Origin: CAVTWD01 sp963738325
Lineage (GTDB): Bacteria > Actinomycetota > Acidimicrobiia > Acidimicrobiales > Ilumatobacteraceae
Assembly: GCA_963738325.1 (NCBI GenBank)
Contig: CAVTWD010000025.1
Span: forward strand, 1 to 64,000
DNA length: 64,000 nucleotides
Direction of reading: 5' to 3'
This document shows, one piece after another, positions 35,832 to 44,961 of this stretch (positions are counted from its first letter, which is position 1; the number at the start of each line of letters is the position of its first letter). The position numbers and the translations under genes were made by a program. The notes under the pieces are model-generated. The model searched no databases and was not told the origin of the DNA. It was given only the letters and a program-made list of their open reading frames with translations.

Positions 35832-37817
35832 TCACGCCGCCCGCACCGGCGGGATGCCGCCCGGGGGAGCCTTCCGCAACAGCCAGATGGGGTTCGAGAA
35901 CGCGACGATGCGGTCGGTCGAGTCGTGGACCTCGGCCCGCACGAAGCAGTTGCTCGTCGTGTCGACGCCATGCGACACGGTGCCCTTGGCAAGGGCGGCG
36001 GCGCTGATGGTGGCGAAGGTGCTGACGCGGTGGGTGAGGTCGGTCGAGGTGTAGTCGACCACGCCCCGGATGAGCACGGCGCGACCGCCGCTCGGCACGA
36101 CCGGACAGGTGAGCTGCACCGTACGAGACGCGACCGGTTTGACCGACACCGAACCCATCGAAACGGTGCCGTCGACCGTGAGATCCATGCGTCCCACGGT
36201 CGACTTCGGCTCCACTTCGAGGCACCAGGCGCGACCTCGGCGCAAGGCGAGGGAGACGTCGGCCTCTCTGAGCGAGGGGGCCCAGATGCCTGTCGCATAG
36301 CGGTTCGTCCTCGTGCTCCACGAGTTGACGATGCCCTCGTGGTCGTCGTGGCAACCCGTGGCGGTGACGAATCGGCCGGCGCGCGCCAGGAGGTCGAAGA
36401 GCCTCAGGTGCGTCGCCAACGAGGCGGCCCCGGCCGTGTCGCCACGCATCTGGTAGCCGATCTCGATGAGGTCGGCGGTGGCCCAGAGGCCCGTCGACTT
36501 CAGGAGGGCGAGGGCAGAGCTGAGCAGCTGCGTCTGGTTCCCGAGGTAGGTGGGTTGGAAGGCGCCGAAGGGGTGGTTGTACTGCAACAGCCCGCCGCCG
36601 GCGTGCACGCCGGCGACGATCTTCGCCACCTCGCTCGCCTTCGGGAAGGCCCAGAGATCGTAGTCGATCGGCCTGGGCACCCCTCCCAGCCACTGCAGGT
36701 GGGGCAGTTTCTGGCCGACCTCGTCGCCGAGACGGATCTCGGTGCGGAACAGGCCCTCGGCGATGTACTTGTCGCACAGCTCCCTCTGCAGGTCATAGGC
36801 GTCCTGCCCGAGGTAGGTCCGAAGGAAGTGCATGCGGTCGAACCACCCCAGGCACGAGGCGCCGTCCCGCGCGCCTGCGCCGAGGGTGAGCACGACGTTG
36901 GTCAGCCTGCCGGTGAAGTGCGAGGTGGTGTGGTTATCGCCCGGTACGGGGAGCTCGGTGAAGATCTGGGCGACGTCGACGTCGGGCCTGATCTCCACTG
37001 TGGTCCACGTGTCGGCGGGGATCGCGCGCCAGAGCACCGCCCGGAAGCCCTGGCGCTCGACCCGCGGGGTAACAGTCCCGAACCGATACACGAGCACTCT
37101 TTGGCCGGCGGCGAAGCCGGCGAGCGCCGGGTAGTAGGAGAGATACAGCCGGAGCTCCAACCACGCGTTGGGGCTCGACGGTCGGGCGCGCAGGTCGAAC
37201 TGGATGCGTTGACCGACGACGTTCATCCGCATGCCCTTGTGCGAGCCGCTGTCGTCACCATCGACGAGGTTGAAGACCTCACCCGTGCCACCAGGGGCGG
37301 TGACGCCGATCTGCAGCGCGTGCCCCGGCTCGGCCGGGCTCGACGGGTTGGTGACCCAGCTGGGCCCCGAGGCGGCTTGGGGCTTTCCCTCCTTGCGAGC
37401 CGCCCACACCCACGTGCCACTCGGCGTCTCCGGTTCGCTCGACCCCTTGAAATGGATGCCCTGGCGCATCGGAATGCCGCGCTTGCGATGGTCGTGGTCG
37501 GTGAAGAACAGGAGGTCGTAGCCGGCACGGTCGGCCTCTGCGAGCGAGGCGTACATGCTGCCGATCCCCTCGGAGAACGACGAGTGCACGTGCATGGCCA
37601 GCCGGTATGGCAACAACGTGCTGGTGGCCTGAGGAACGACGCTCGAGGTCAGCCACTCTGGTACGGGAAGCCCGAAGCCGGGCACGAAGAGGCTCGCGGC
37701 GCCGCCCGCCAGCCCGCCGAGCAGAGCCCGACGAGAGAACAGCCGTTCGGGAGCGGCGTCCGCGTCGTCCTGGGGATCCTCGAGATCGTCTCTTTCTGAC
37801 GGCTCGTGCACGTGCAT
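35832..37817 (-). CDS. Secreted PHP-like protein with Tat-type signal
   Basis: After a hydrophilic 30 residues, SRRALLGGLAGGAASLFVP forms a twin-arginine-like signal. The PHP-type metal motifs are AMHVHSSFSEG (HxH), LLFFTDHDHRKRG, LLQYNHPFGAF and TATGCHDDHEG. A beta-sandwich-like insertion of about 230 residues splits the metal domain between the second and third motifs, and a C-terminal beta domain follows. ATG 37817 has GGAGGGACC upstream. 661 residues. Probably an exported metal-dependent phosphoesterase; the substrate is unknown. Confidence 0.75.
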   Translation of the reverse strand: MHVHEPSERDDLEDPQDDADAAPERLFSRRALLGGLAGGAASLFVPGFGLPVPEWLTSSVVPQATSTLLPYRLAMHVHSSFSEGIGSMYASLAEADRAGYDLLFFTDHDHRKRGIPMRQGIHFKGSSEPETPSGTWVWAARKEGKPQAASGPSWVTNPSSPAEPGHALQIGVTAPGGTGEVFNLVDGDDSGSHKGMRMNVVGQRIQFDLRARPSSPNAWLELRLYLSYYPALAGFAAGQRVLVYRFGTVTPRVERQGFRAVLWRAIPADTWTTVEIRPDVDVAQIFTELPVPGDNHTTSHFTGRLTNVVLTLGAGARDGASCLGWFDRMHFLRTYLGQDAYDLQRELCDKYIAEGLFRTEIRLGDEVGQKLPHLQWLGGVPRPIDYDLWAFPKASEVAKIVAGVHAGGGLLQYNHPFGAFQPTYLGNQTQLLSSALALLKSTGLWATADLIEIGYQMRGDTAGAASLATHLRLFDLLARAGRFVTATGCHDDHEGIVNSWSTRTNRYATGIWAPSLREADVSLALRRGRAWCLEVEPKSTVGRMDLTVDGTVSMGSVSVKPVASRTVQLTCPVVPSGGRAVLIRGVVDYTSTDLTHRVSTFATISAAALAKGTVSHGVDTTSNCFVRAEVHDSTDRIVAFSNPIWLLRKAPPGGIPPVRAA

Positions 37818-37918
37818 GGTCCCTCCGGTCCCTCATGAACGCGCCCGTGGGACAGCGCGAGCCAGCTGCCGCCCAGATGATTCTCAGCGTCACAGGAGGG
37901 CTGGGCCTCCTCTGACTT

Positions 37919-38359
37919 CTACGATCTGCTGATCGCGATCTTCTTCGGGGGCTCCTCGGTCGTCTCCTTGTGAGGAACCGACACCTCGAGAATCCCGTCC
38001 TTGTAGATCGCGTGGATGTCGTCCGGCTTCACATCACGCGGCACGGTGATGGCCCGCTCGAAGGAGCCATACCGGAACTCGGAGCGGGTCCGGTCCTTCT
38101 TCTCGTAGCGACGCTCGGCCCGAATCCTGAGCACGCCGTTGTTCACGGTGATCTCGACGTCCTTGTCGGGATCGATGCCTGGGATCTCGGCCCGGATCAC
38201 CATCTCGTCGTCGCTCAGCTTCTCCTCGATGCGGATGCGCTCCTCGCCAGGGAACCACGGGCGGACGCCTTCGAACCACCGGCTGAAGTCAGGGGCATCG
38301 AACCAATCCCAGAAGCGGGCGGGGCGCTCGCGCCGTTGCTCGATCTCCTCCTCGCTCAT
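37919..38359 (-). CDS. Hsp20/alpha-crystallin small heat-shock protein
   Basis: ACD domain IRIEEKLSDDEMVIRAEIPG then NNGVLRIRAERR, IxI-type C-terminal KKIAISRS, and an aromatic N-terminal arm FWDWFDAPDFSRWFEG. 146 residues; ATG 38359 follows AGGAGATGAGACGC. ATP-independent holdase chaperone in the cytosol. No HspR/CIRCE-like operator was recognised upstream. Confidence 0.9.
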   Translation of the reverse strand: MSEEEIEQRRERPARFWDWFDAPDFSRWFEGVRPWFPGEERIRIEEKLSDDEMVIRAEIPGIDPDKDVEITVNNGVLRIRAERRYEKKDRTRSEFRYGSFERAITVPRDVKPDDIHAIYKDGILEVSVPHKETTEEPPKKIAISRS

Positions 38360-38585
38360 TGCGTCTCATCTCCTCGCACGCAGATTCTTCACCTTCGACG
38401 CTAGGAGCTAGACGCCCCCGATCCCAGGGGCGAAGGTCCCCTCTGCGCGAGAGGGTGGCGGCTGGTCACCGACCGTGGGGGCGGCGGGGGCGGGAGATGG
38501 CGTATTCGACCAGGTGAGGGGTGTGGGCGTCGAGACCCCAAGCCGTCGGGCTGGTGACGTGCTTCCACAGGAGCTGGGGTGCGGG

Positions 38586-39482
38586 TCATTGAGCTCGTCC
38601 TTTCTCGGTGTCGAGGACGAGTACGGCCGCCCCGCCCCATCGGTTCTCGCCACCGAGGCGCCGAGAGCGCCGCCCGGGGATCGAGGTGAGCCCGAGAGAC
38701 ACGAGGAAGCACACCCCGGTGGTCAAGGCGATGGCCCCACCGGCGGCGAGATTCCAGAGGGCGGCGGCGCAAAGGCCGGCCACGCCACTCAGCGCGCCTA
38801 CGAAGGCGGCCACCGCCATCGCCGGCGCGATGCGCTCGACCCACAGCCGCGCGGTGAGAGCGGGCACGGTGAGCAGCGCCACGGCGAGCAGCGTCCCCAC
38901 GGCCGGGATGGCGGTGACCATCGTCACGGTGACCGCGACCATCACCGCGGCGTCGAGCATCCAGGCCCGATAGCCGAGCGCGGTCGCGCCGGTGCGGTCG
39001 AAGGCCTCGAGCACGAGCTCCTTGTGGAGCGCGGCCAGCACGAGGAGGACGCCAACGGCCACCACGATCGTCGTCACGATGTCGGCGGCTGTGACCGTGA
39101 GCACCGAGCCGACGTGCAAGGCGGACAAGTCGGCGGAGGACCCTGGTCGCGCCGAGAGGATCAGCACCCCGAGGGCAAAGCTGCCCGCCAGCACGACCCC
39201 GATGGCCGAGGCGTTGTCGAGCGCCCGGCTCGTCCCGATGGCGAGGACGGCGGCCACCACCACGAGCCCGAAAGCGGTGCCTCCCGCGAAGAGGCTGAAC
39301 CCCAACACGGACGCGATGACCACCCCGGGGAACGTGGCGTGGGACATGGCCACGACGAAGAAAGGAAGGCGTCGCAGCAGCACGTGCACGCCGACCACGC
39401 CGGCGAGCGCACCGACCAGGGCTGCTTCGAGGCACGCTCGCCGGAACAACGGTGACTGCCAGCTGTCGACGAGGTTCCTCAT
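38586..39482 (-). CDS. ABC-3 family metal (Zn/Mn) ABC transporter permease
   Basis: Eight or so membrane helices with the ABC-3 features VLLRRLPFFVVAMSHATFPG (ligand helix with MSHA), VALLTVPALTARLW and AALHKELVLEAFD coupling loop. 298 residues from ATG 39482. Its ATG overlaps the stop of the second permease (ATGA), so they are co-translated as a heterodimer-type pair. The ATPase and binding-protein genes are not found on either side. Tail residues extend past the usual end. Confidence 0.83.
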   Translation of the reverse strand: MRNLVDSWQSPLFRRACLEAALVGALAGVVGVHVLLRRLPFFVVAMSHATFPGVVIASVLGFSLFAGGTAFGLVVVAAVLAIGTSRALDNASAIGVVLAGSFALGVLILSARPGSSADLSALHVGSVLTVTAADIVTTIVVAVGVLLVLAALHKELVLEAFDRTGATALGYRAWMLDAAVMVAVTVTMVTAIPAVGTLLAVALLTVPALTARLWVERIAPAMAVAAFVGALSGVAGLCAAALWNLAAGGAIALTTGVCFLVSLGLTSIPGRRSRRLGGENRWGGAAVLVLDTEKGRAQ

Positions 39483-40121
39483 GCCGCCACCGGCAATTGG
39501 TCGCGAGCGGCCGTCGCGTAGCGGCGCACGAGGAGCCTGACCCAAGCCACGATCACGAAGCCGGCGGTGAGCGTGAGCACGATCGTGGCGCCCGGTGCGA
39601 GCCGCCAACCCTGGCGGACGGAGCCCTGGAAGCTGATCACGAGCCCCAGCCATCCTCCGAGCGCCGCGAACCCGGCGGCCACGACCATCATCGGGCCGAT
39701 CCCCCGGCACACCAGCCGAGCCGTCGCCGCCGGGGTGATGATGAAGGCGACGACCAGCACCGTGCCGATGGCCCGTACGGCCGCGACCACGGTGAGCATG
39801 ATGACGAGGTTGAGCACGAGGTCGAGCCGGCCGACCGGGTAGCCCAGCGCCTGTGTCCCGATCGGGTCGAAGGCCCGCCGCACCAACTCCTTGTGCAACG
39901 CCACGAGAACGAGGAGACACAGCGCGGCGAGCACGGCCGTCTCGATGACCTGGCGCCAGTCGACGGAGAGTATGCGTCCGAAGAGCAGGGCCATGAGGTC
40001 GCTCTGGAAGCCGCGCTGGCGCGAGACCACCACGACGCCGACCGCGAAGAACGTCGCGATGAGGAGCGCCATCAGCGCGTCCGGGTCGATCGAAGCGCCG
40101 GACGGAGGGATCAGCAGGTCG
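39479..40121 (-). CDS. Second ABC-3 permease, 5'-truncated
   Basis: Carries the C-terminal two thirds of an ABC-3 permease: IATFFAVGVVVVSRQRGFQS, VALHKELVRRAFDPIGTQAL, VVAFIITPAATARLVCR. Only about 198-214 residues are readable, against about 280-300 for the family; the first three or four helices are missing. The first ATG in frame is 40072, and open frame continues to the YbaK stop at 40122, with no start that supplies the lost part. Either a deletion at 40.1 kb or an assembly break. Confidence 0.65.
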
Positions 40122-40657
40122 TCAGCCCTCGTCGATCGGCGTCGCCAGACCCTCGACGACCTCGGCGTTGGGCAACGCCTGGAGCAACGCGGGTGGCACC
40201 AACACCTTGGCGCTCCGGCTGCCCCCTCCGATGACGACCCGGGGGCGTTCGACCACCCGCTGGTCGATCCAGAGGGGAAGGTTCGGCGGCAGCCCGGCGG
40301 CGGTGACGCCGCCGATGGTCATGCCGGTGAGCACGCGGCGGTCGTCTCGCGGTCGGCGAAGGAAGCCTTCTTGACCCCGAGACGGCTGCGCACCGCGCGG
40401 TTGACGTCGAGGCGGGTGTTGGCCAGCACCACGCAGGCCGCGTAGCGGGGTGGGTCGGACTTGCCGATGACCACGATCGTGTTGGCCGACTCATCGAGGC
40501 GGTAGCCGTAGGCCTCGCAGAACGCCGCGGTGTCGGCCAGCGCCGGATCACACGGCACCGCCTCGTAGGGCAGGCCGGTGGCGTCGAGAGCTGCCCGCAG
40601 CTCCGGAGGCAAGAGCTCCGGCGTGGGTTCGGAGTTTCGAGCCGCGTCTGCGCTCAC
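40122..40657 (-). CDS. YbaK/EbsC-type aminoacyl-tRNA deacylase-like protein, one frameshift
   Basis: YbaK-superfamily editing domain: YGYRLDESANTIVVIGKSDP, then ACVVLANTRLDVNRAVRSRL and TGMTIGGVTAAGLPPNLPLW, VVIGGGSRSAKVLVPP. The conserved Lys of the family appears in GVKKASF. A shift near 40335 (beside a CGG/CGC cluster) joins the halves. GTG 40657 was chosen because it leaves a normal 178-residue protein and 17 bases after the phosphoesterase stop. Confidence 0.78.
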
Positions 40658-40674
40658 GGCTGCATTGTCGTCGA

Positions 40675-41675
40675 TCAGAGGTTGAACGCCGTTCGCATGC
40701 TGAGGGCGGAGGCCGCCTCGCCCGGGAAGGTGGCCACCCCGAGCAGCTCGAGGGTCGTGCGCAGGAGCGAGTAGTGGGTGAAGGCCAGGTGGAGCGCGTG
40801 CCGGCGGCCGTCCATGGGCTGACCACGAAGGTCGGCACCAGGCAATGAGCGTCGTTGGCCGTGAGGCAGTTCTCGCCCCTTGCTCCCTCGCCCTCGTCGA
40901 AGGTGATGAAGAGGGCGAGGTCACCGCTCGTGTAGGGCGCGCTGGAGACGATCCGGGACACCTCGGTCGCCAGCCAGGCGTTGCCTGTCGCGACCGGGCA
41001 GTCGTGCATGTCACTGCACTTGTTCGGAACGATGAACGTGAACGCGCCCAGACGGTCGGCGGCCAGGTCGGCGGGGAACTGGTCGTAGGCGACGTCGTGG
41101 AGCGCGCAGTCCGAGAGCCCGGTGAAGTACACCGCGGGGTTGTGCCGCGGCACGTAGGTGCCCGAGTTCTTCTTGTAGCAAGGCTGCGGCATCGACTCCG
41201 CGTACGCGGCCCACGGCACGAGACCGAACATCCCTCTTCCGGCCACGGTGCAGGCGCCGCCGGGCAGGCAGTCGCCGAGGAAGGGCTGGAGCGCGGGGAT
41301 GGCAAGGCCGGACGTTGCGGCGATGTAGTTGGGGAGGCTCGGATGGGTGACGGCGCGGTAGTTGGTCGCGAGGCCACAGCGAGCCGCCAGCGAGTTCATG
41401 AAGCTGGCATCCGGGTTTCCGATGATCGTCGAGAGGCTCTTGTTCTCCATGAAGATCCACACGACGTGGCTGACCGTGGCCGGCCCCGCACCCGCCCTCT
41501 GCCCGCACAGCCCGCCGGCCTGGTTCACGCGGACCGCGGGCTGCAGCTGGGCGGTCGGGATGGGCGCGATGGTCCTGTTCGCGGTGAGGGCCAAGGCGAT
41601 CGCCGGCACGGCGACCACAGCGACCACCAGCAGCACCAACCAGGTACGGGTTCGGATGGGGTGGCCAGCGTCCAC
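40675..41675 (-). CDS. Secreted phosphoesterase (alkaline-phosphatase/PLC-like), one frameshift
   Basis: Signal helix TWLVLLVVAVVAVPAIALAL, then phosphoesterase-family pattern: VVWIFMENKSLSTIIGN (metal Glu-Asn), HPSLPNYIAATSG, ALFITFDEGEGARGENCL and the C-terminal HYSLLRTTLELLG. A shift near 40815 (TFVVSPW to MDGRRHALHLAF) is required; the true stop is then at 40675-40677. GTG 41675 follows GAGGAGCGCAC. About 333 residues, exported. Similar to acid phosphatases and phosphocholine-hydrolases. Confidence 0.75.
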
Positions 41676-41767
41676 GTGCGCTCCTCGCGTCAGTGGGGGC
41701 GTCCACCAGACTTCGCCGATCGGCTCAGCAACGATACGTCGCCCTCTCGAAGCGGTCCAGGCACCGT

Positions 41768-42646
41768 TCAGGCGAAGTGGACGACCGAGATCCCACCTAC
41801 GACCAGGCAGTAGATGGCGAACGGCGTCAATGTGCGGGTCTCGAAGTAGCGAGTGAGGAACCGGACGGAGAAGTAGGCGGCGATGGCCGCGCAGATGCTT
41901 CCGACCAGGATCTGCGGGCGGATGCCGTTGCCCAGCGGGCCGGCGAGATCCGGGAGCTTGTAGACGCCGGCGGCGAGGATCACGGGCGTGGCCAGCAGGA
42001 ACGAGAAGCGGGCGGCGTCCTCGTGATCCAGGCCGCGGAAGAGCCCTGCCACCATCGTGATCCCCGACCGGCTGATGCCGGCGAACAGGGCGCCGATCTG
42101 GGCCGACCCGATCACCGCGCCCTCCGAATACGACAGCGTGTCGAGCTGGCTGCCCTCGAAGACTCCGGCGCCGGCCACGCGAGGGCTCGTGGAGGTCTTC
42201 GGCCGGCGGCGGAGACGCTCGCCGAGCAGAAGGATCGCCCCGTTGACGCAGAGGAAGATCGCCGCCGCGAGGGGCTTGGCGAAGAGCCTCCGCAGCGAGT
42301 GCTCGAACACGAGGCCCACGATGCCGACGGGGATCGTGCCGATCACGAGCAGCCAGGCCATCCGCTCGTAGGGTGAGTCCGCCCGCCGCTTGCGGATCGA
42401 CGAGGCGAAGCCCTTCGCGATGCCGACCCACTCGCGCCAGAAGAAGGCGAGGAGGGCGAGCGCCGTGGCCACGTGGAGACCGACGACGAAGGCCAGGTAG
42501 AAGGACTCGGCGGCCGACTGCCCCTTGAGCAGCCCGTCCCAGCCCAGCCAGGCCGGGAGGAGCACGGAGTGTCCGAGGCTCGAGACCGGGAACAGCTCGG
42601 TCACGCCTTGGAGGAGCCCGATCACGATTGCCTGCAGAAAGCTCAC
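41768..42646 (-). CDS. uppP: Undecaprenyl-diphosphatase
   Basis: UppP/BacA membrane enzyme that recycles undecaprenyl diphosphate for peptidoglycan. The two catalytic regions are QGVTELFPVSSLGHSVLLPA and LFAGISRSGITMVAGL, with about eight helices, 292 residues. Start GTG 42646. Confers bacitracin resistance when active. All key Glu/Ser/Arg positions are present. Confidence 0.92.
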   Translation of the reverse strand: MSFLQAIVIGLLQGVTELFPVSSLGHSVLLPAWLGWDGLLKGQSAAESFYLAFVVGLHVATALALLAFFWREWVGIAKGFASSIRKRRADSPYERMAWLLVIGTIPVGIVGLVFEHSLRRLFAKPLAAAIFLCVNGAILLLGERLRRRPKTSTSPRVAGAGVFEGSQLDTLSYSEGAVIGSAQIGALFAGISRSGITMVAGLFRGLDHEDAARFSFLLATPVILAAGVYKLPDLAGPLGNGIRPQILVGSICAAIAAYFSVRFLTRYFETRTLTPFAIYCLVVGGISVVHFA

Positions 42647-42758
42647 GAGACCTCACCCGTCATGGTCGGCCATGAGTGTTCCCCATCCCGACACGAAAAG
42701 GCGCGCGCCCAGGAGGGCGCGTTGAACGAGCCGGTCGGCGAGATCAGAATCCCCCTCC

Positions 42759-43970
42759 GTGGGGCGCCGCGTCGCGAGGTGGACTGGCGCGCTCGGCGCG
42801 CTCGCTGTCCTCGGCGTGGGGTGCACCCCGACCACGAGGACCGTCGGGCCGCCTACGAGCGTCACCGCGTCGACGACGTCACCTGCGACCACCGTCCAAG
42901 CGGGTCGCCGGCGACATGCGCTCCCGGCGCCCGCCGCGCCCGACGTCTATGCCTACGCCGCCGCCGGTCATCTCAGCCCCGCCACCGCCGGTGCGCGCCG
43001 ATATGTGTACGTCCCGAGCAACGACGCGGGCACGGTGACGGTCATCGACCAGGACACCCTGCGGGTGGTGCGCACCTTCCCGGTCGGCCGTCTCGTCCAG
43101 CACGTGGTGCCGAGCTGGGACCTGCGCACGCTGTATGCGAGCGTCAGCGACTCGAACATCTTGGTGCCCATCGACCCTCGAACCGGGTTGCCGGGCCCGC
43201 CGATCCCGGTGGCCGCTCCCTACAACCTCTACTTCACGCCGGATGGCCGCCGCGCCGTCGTCATGGCCGAGCGGCTGGACCGGATGGACTTCTACGACCG
43301 CGCCACCTGGAAGCCCTTGGGCTCGACCGCGGTGCCCTGTCACGGACTCAACCACGCAGACTGGTCACCCGACGGGCGGTGGTTCCTCGCCAGCTGTGAG
43401 TACTCCGGTCAGGTGCTGAAGGTCGACACCGGCAGCGGCCGCGTGCTGGGCGTGCTGAACCTGAGGGCGGGTGCGATGCCGCAAGACGTTCGCATCGTGC
43501 CCGACGGCTCCCGGTTCTACGTCGCCGACATGGCCTCCGGGGGCGTGTGGCTCATCGACGGGCTCCACCTCACCGTGCGGGGATTCCTCCCCACCGGAAC
43601 CGGTGCCCACGGCATCTACCCGAGCCGTGACGCCCGTTTCATGTACGTGTCCAACCGTGGTCGCCTCGCCGGCGACATGCAGCGACGATCTCGGCCGGGC
43701 GAGGGCTCGGTGTCGGTGGTGGACCCGTCCCGGGACAGGGTCGTGACCACGTGGGCCATCCCGGGCGGCGGGTCACCGGACATGGGAGGGGTGTCGGCCG
43801 ACGGGACCCGTCTCTGGCTGTCCGGGCGTTTCGACAGCGAGGTGTACGTGTTCGACACCGCCAGCGGGCGCCTGGTGGGCCGCATCCCGGTGCCCAAGGG
43901 TCCACACGGGCTGTGCGTGTGGCCCCAGCCGGGGCGTTATTCACTTGGCCACACCGGGAACCTCCGGTGA
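42759..43970 (+). CDS. YVTN-type beta-propeller lipoprotein
   Basis: The start GTG 42759 leads to GALGALAVLGVGCTPTTRTV, with lipobox GVGC. A Thr-rich linker is followed by about six WD/YVTN-like blades, e.g. YVYVPSNDAGTVTVIDQDTL and FYVADMASGGVWLIDGLHL. 403 residues, membrane-tethered outside. Such propellers bind proteins or act as lactonase-like enzymes. Its last 30 bases overlap the 3' end of the YihY-like gene, which is convergent. Confidence 0.8.
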   Translation: MGRRVARWTGALGALAVLGVGCTPTTRTVGPPTSVTASTTSPATTVQAGRRRHALPAPAAPDVYAYAAAGHLSPATAGARRYVYVPSNDAGTVTVIDQDTLRVVRTFPVGRLVQHVVPSWDLRTLYASVSDSNILVPIDPRTGLPGPPIPVAAPYNLYFTPDGRRAVVMAERLDRMDFYDRATWKPLGSTAVPCHGLNHADWSPDGRWFLASCEYSGQVLKVDTGSGRVLGVLNLRAGAMPQDVRIVPDGSRFYVADMASGGVWLIDGLHLTVRGFLPTGTGAHGIYPSRDARFMYVSNRGRLAGDMQRRSRPGEGSVSVVDPSRDRVVTTWAIPGGGSPDMGGVSADGTRLWLSGRFDSEVYVFDTASGRLVGRIPVPKGPHGLCVWPQPGRYSLGHTGNLR

Positions 43971-44939
43971 GCTGGCTCCATCGGCATCCGTTGGGGGCGC
44001 CGCGGTGAACGGAGGCCGGGTGCGCCACTCGTGGATGCCTGCGTTGAGCTCCGCGGCCAAGACGATCGCCCAGGCCACCACCAGGAGATAGGTCAGCACC
44101 GAGACCCCCGCGCCCAGCGCGCCATAGGTGGCAGAGGCCCGCATGAGCTTCGGCGCGAAGTAGACCGAGACGGCCACGTTCAAGCCGGCTGCCGCGCCCC
44201 CGATGAGCAGGGCCCCGGGCACGAGCGCGACCGGGTGGCAGGGCGCGTGCGGGAGCGCCAGTGAGACAGCGAGCCACACGGCGGCGGCGACCGACCCGAG
44301 CACGAGGAGGACGAGCCAGTAGGGGACTCCACTGCTCCTCCAGTTGGTGATCCGCGCGAACAACCAGACGATGCCGAGCGCGATCACCGCGAGGGCGAAG
44401 CCTCCGGTGGATGCGTATGACGTCTTCGGGGTGGACAGCCGCCATGCCATCGCGTGCGCGACGCGGAGCGACTTGAGGGCACCCCGCCCCGCCCAGGCGC
44501 TCGCCATCAGCCCGACGATGATGGCGAGCCACTGGCTGGTCGCCGATTGAGACGACGCCGCGGCCACCGACTGGGCGACGAGGCCGCCGAGGCCGGCGTT
44601 CTTGATGGCGTCGCTCGGCGACGAGTCGGCATAGGACGTGTACAGCCCGATCCCGCCGACCGTCACATAGGCGAGGGGGAACAGCAGCACGAAGAACCTC
44701 ATGGCGATGTACCCACTGACCAACGTGAGCGTCGTGAGGTTGGGGCGGGTGGCGATGGTCACGGCCGCATCGACGGCTCGGGAGCTGCCGCGGAGGTCGT
44801 CGACGCGGGCCTCGGCCGACGCACGCACGTCGACAGCCCGGCGTCGCAACCGCGCGATCCGGCCGTTGGTGGCGGCTTCGGTCGTCGGTGGAGCGGTCGC
44901 TTCCTCGGCCATCGGCCCCTCGGATTCGGCGGGAGGCAC
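43941..44939 (-). CDS. YihY/BrkB-like integral membrane protein
   Basis: Hydrophilic first 60 residues, then six helices in the YihY pattern: YIAMRFFVLLFPLAYVTVGG, QWLAIIVGLMASAWAGRGAL, YGALGAGVSVLTYLLVVAWA and the closing AIVLAAELNAGIHEWR. 332 residues. The family lacks a known transport substrate (the old RNase BN label is wrong). ATG 44939 is the first in-frame start; an ATG nine codons later is possible. Confidence 0.8.
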   Translation of the reverse strand: MPPAESEGPMAEEATAPPTTEAATNGRIARLRRRAVDVRASAEARVDDLRGSSRAVDAAVTIATRPNLTTLTLVSGYIAMRFFVLLFPLAYVTVGGIGLYTSYADSSPSDAIKNAGLGGLVAQSVAAASSQSATSQWLAIIVGLMASAWAGRGALKSLRVAHAMAWRLSTPKTSYASTGGFALAVIALGIVWLFARITNWRSSGVPYWLVLLVLGSVAAAVWLAVSLALPHAPCHPVALVPGALLIGGAAAGLNVAVSVYFAPKLMRASATYGALGAGVSVLTYLLVVAWAIVLAAELNAGIHEWRTRPPFTAAPPTDADGASSPEVPGVAK

Positions 44940-44961
44940 CGACCGTACCGGCGGGGCCGCC

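Noticed and set aside
35925..37799. A 624-residue plus-strand ORF opposite the PHP-like gene
   Set aside because: It is composed of repetitive Arg/Gly/Glu sequence without motifs, while the minus strand shows a signal and metal motifs.
40548..42656. A 702-residue minus-strand protein spanning uppP and the phosphoesterase
   Set aside because: The first part is an Arg-rich out-of-frame shadow of uppP. The real protein starts at the signal peptide at 41675 and then changes frame.
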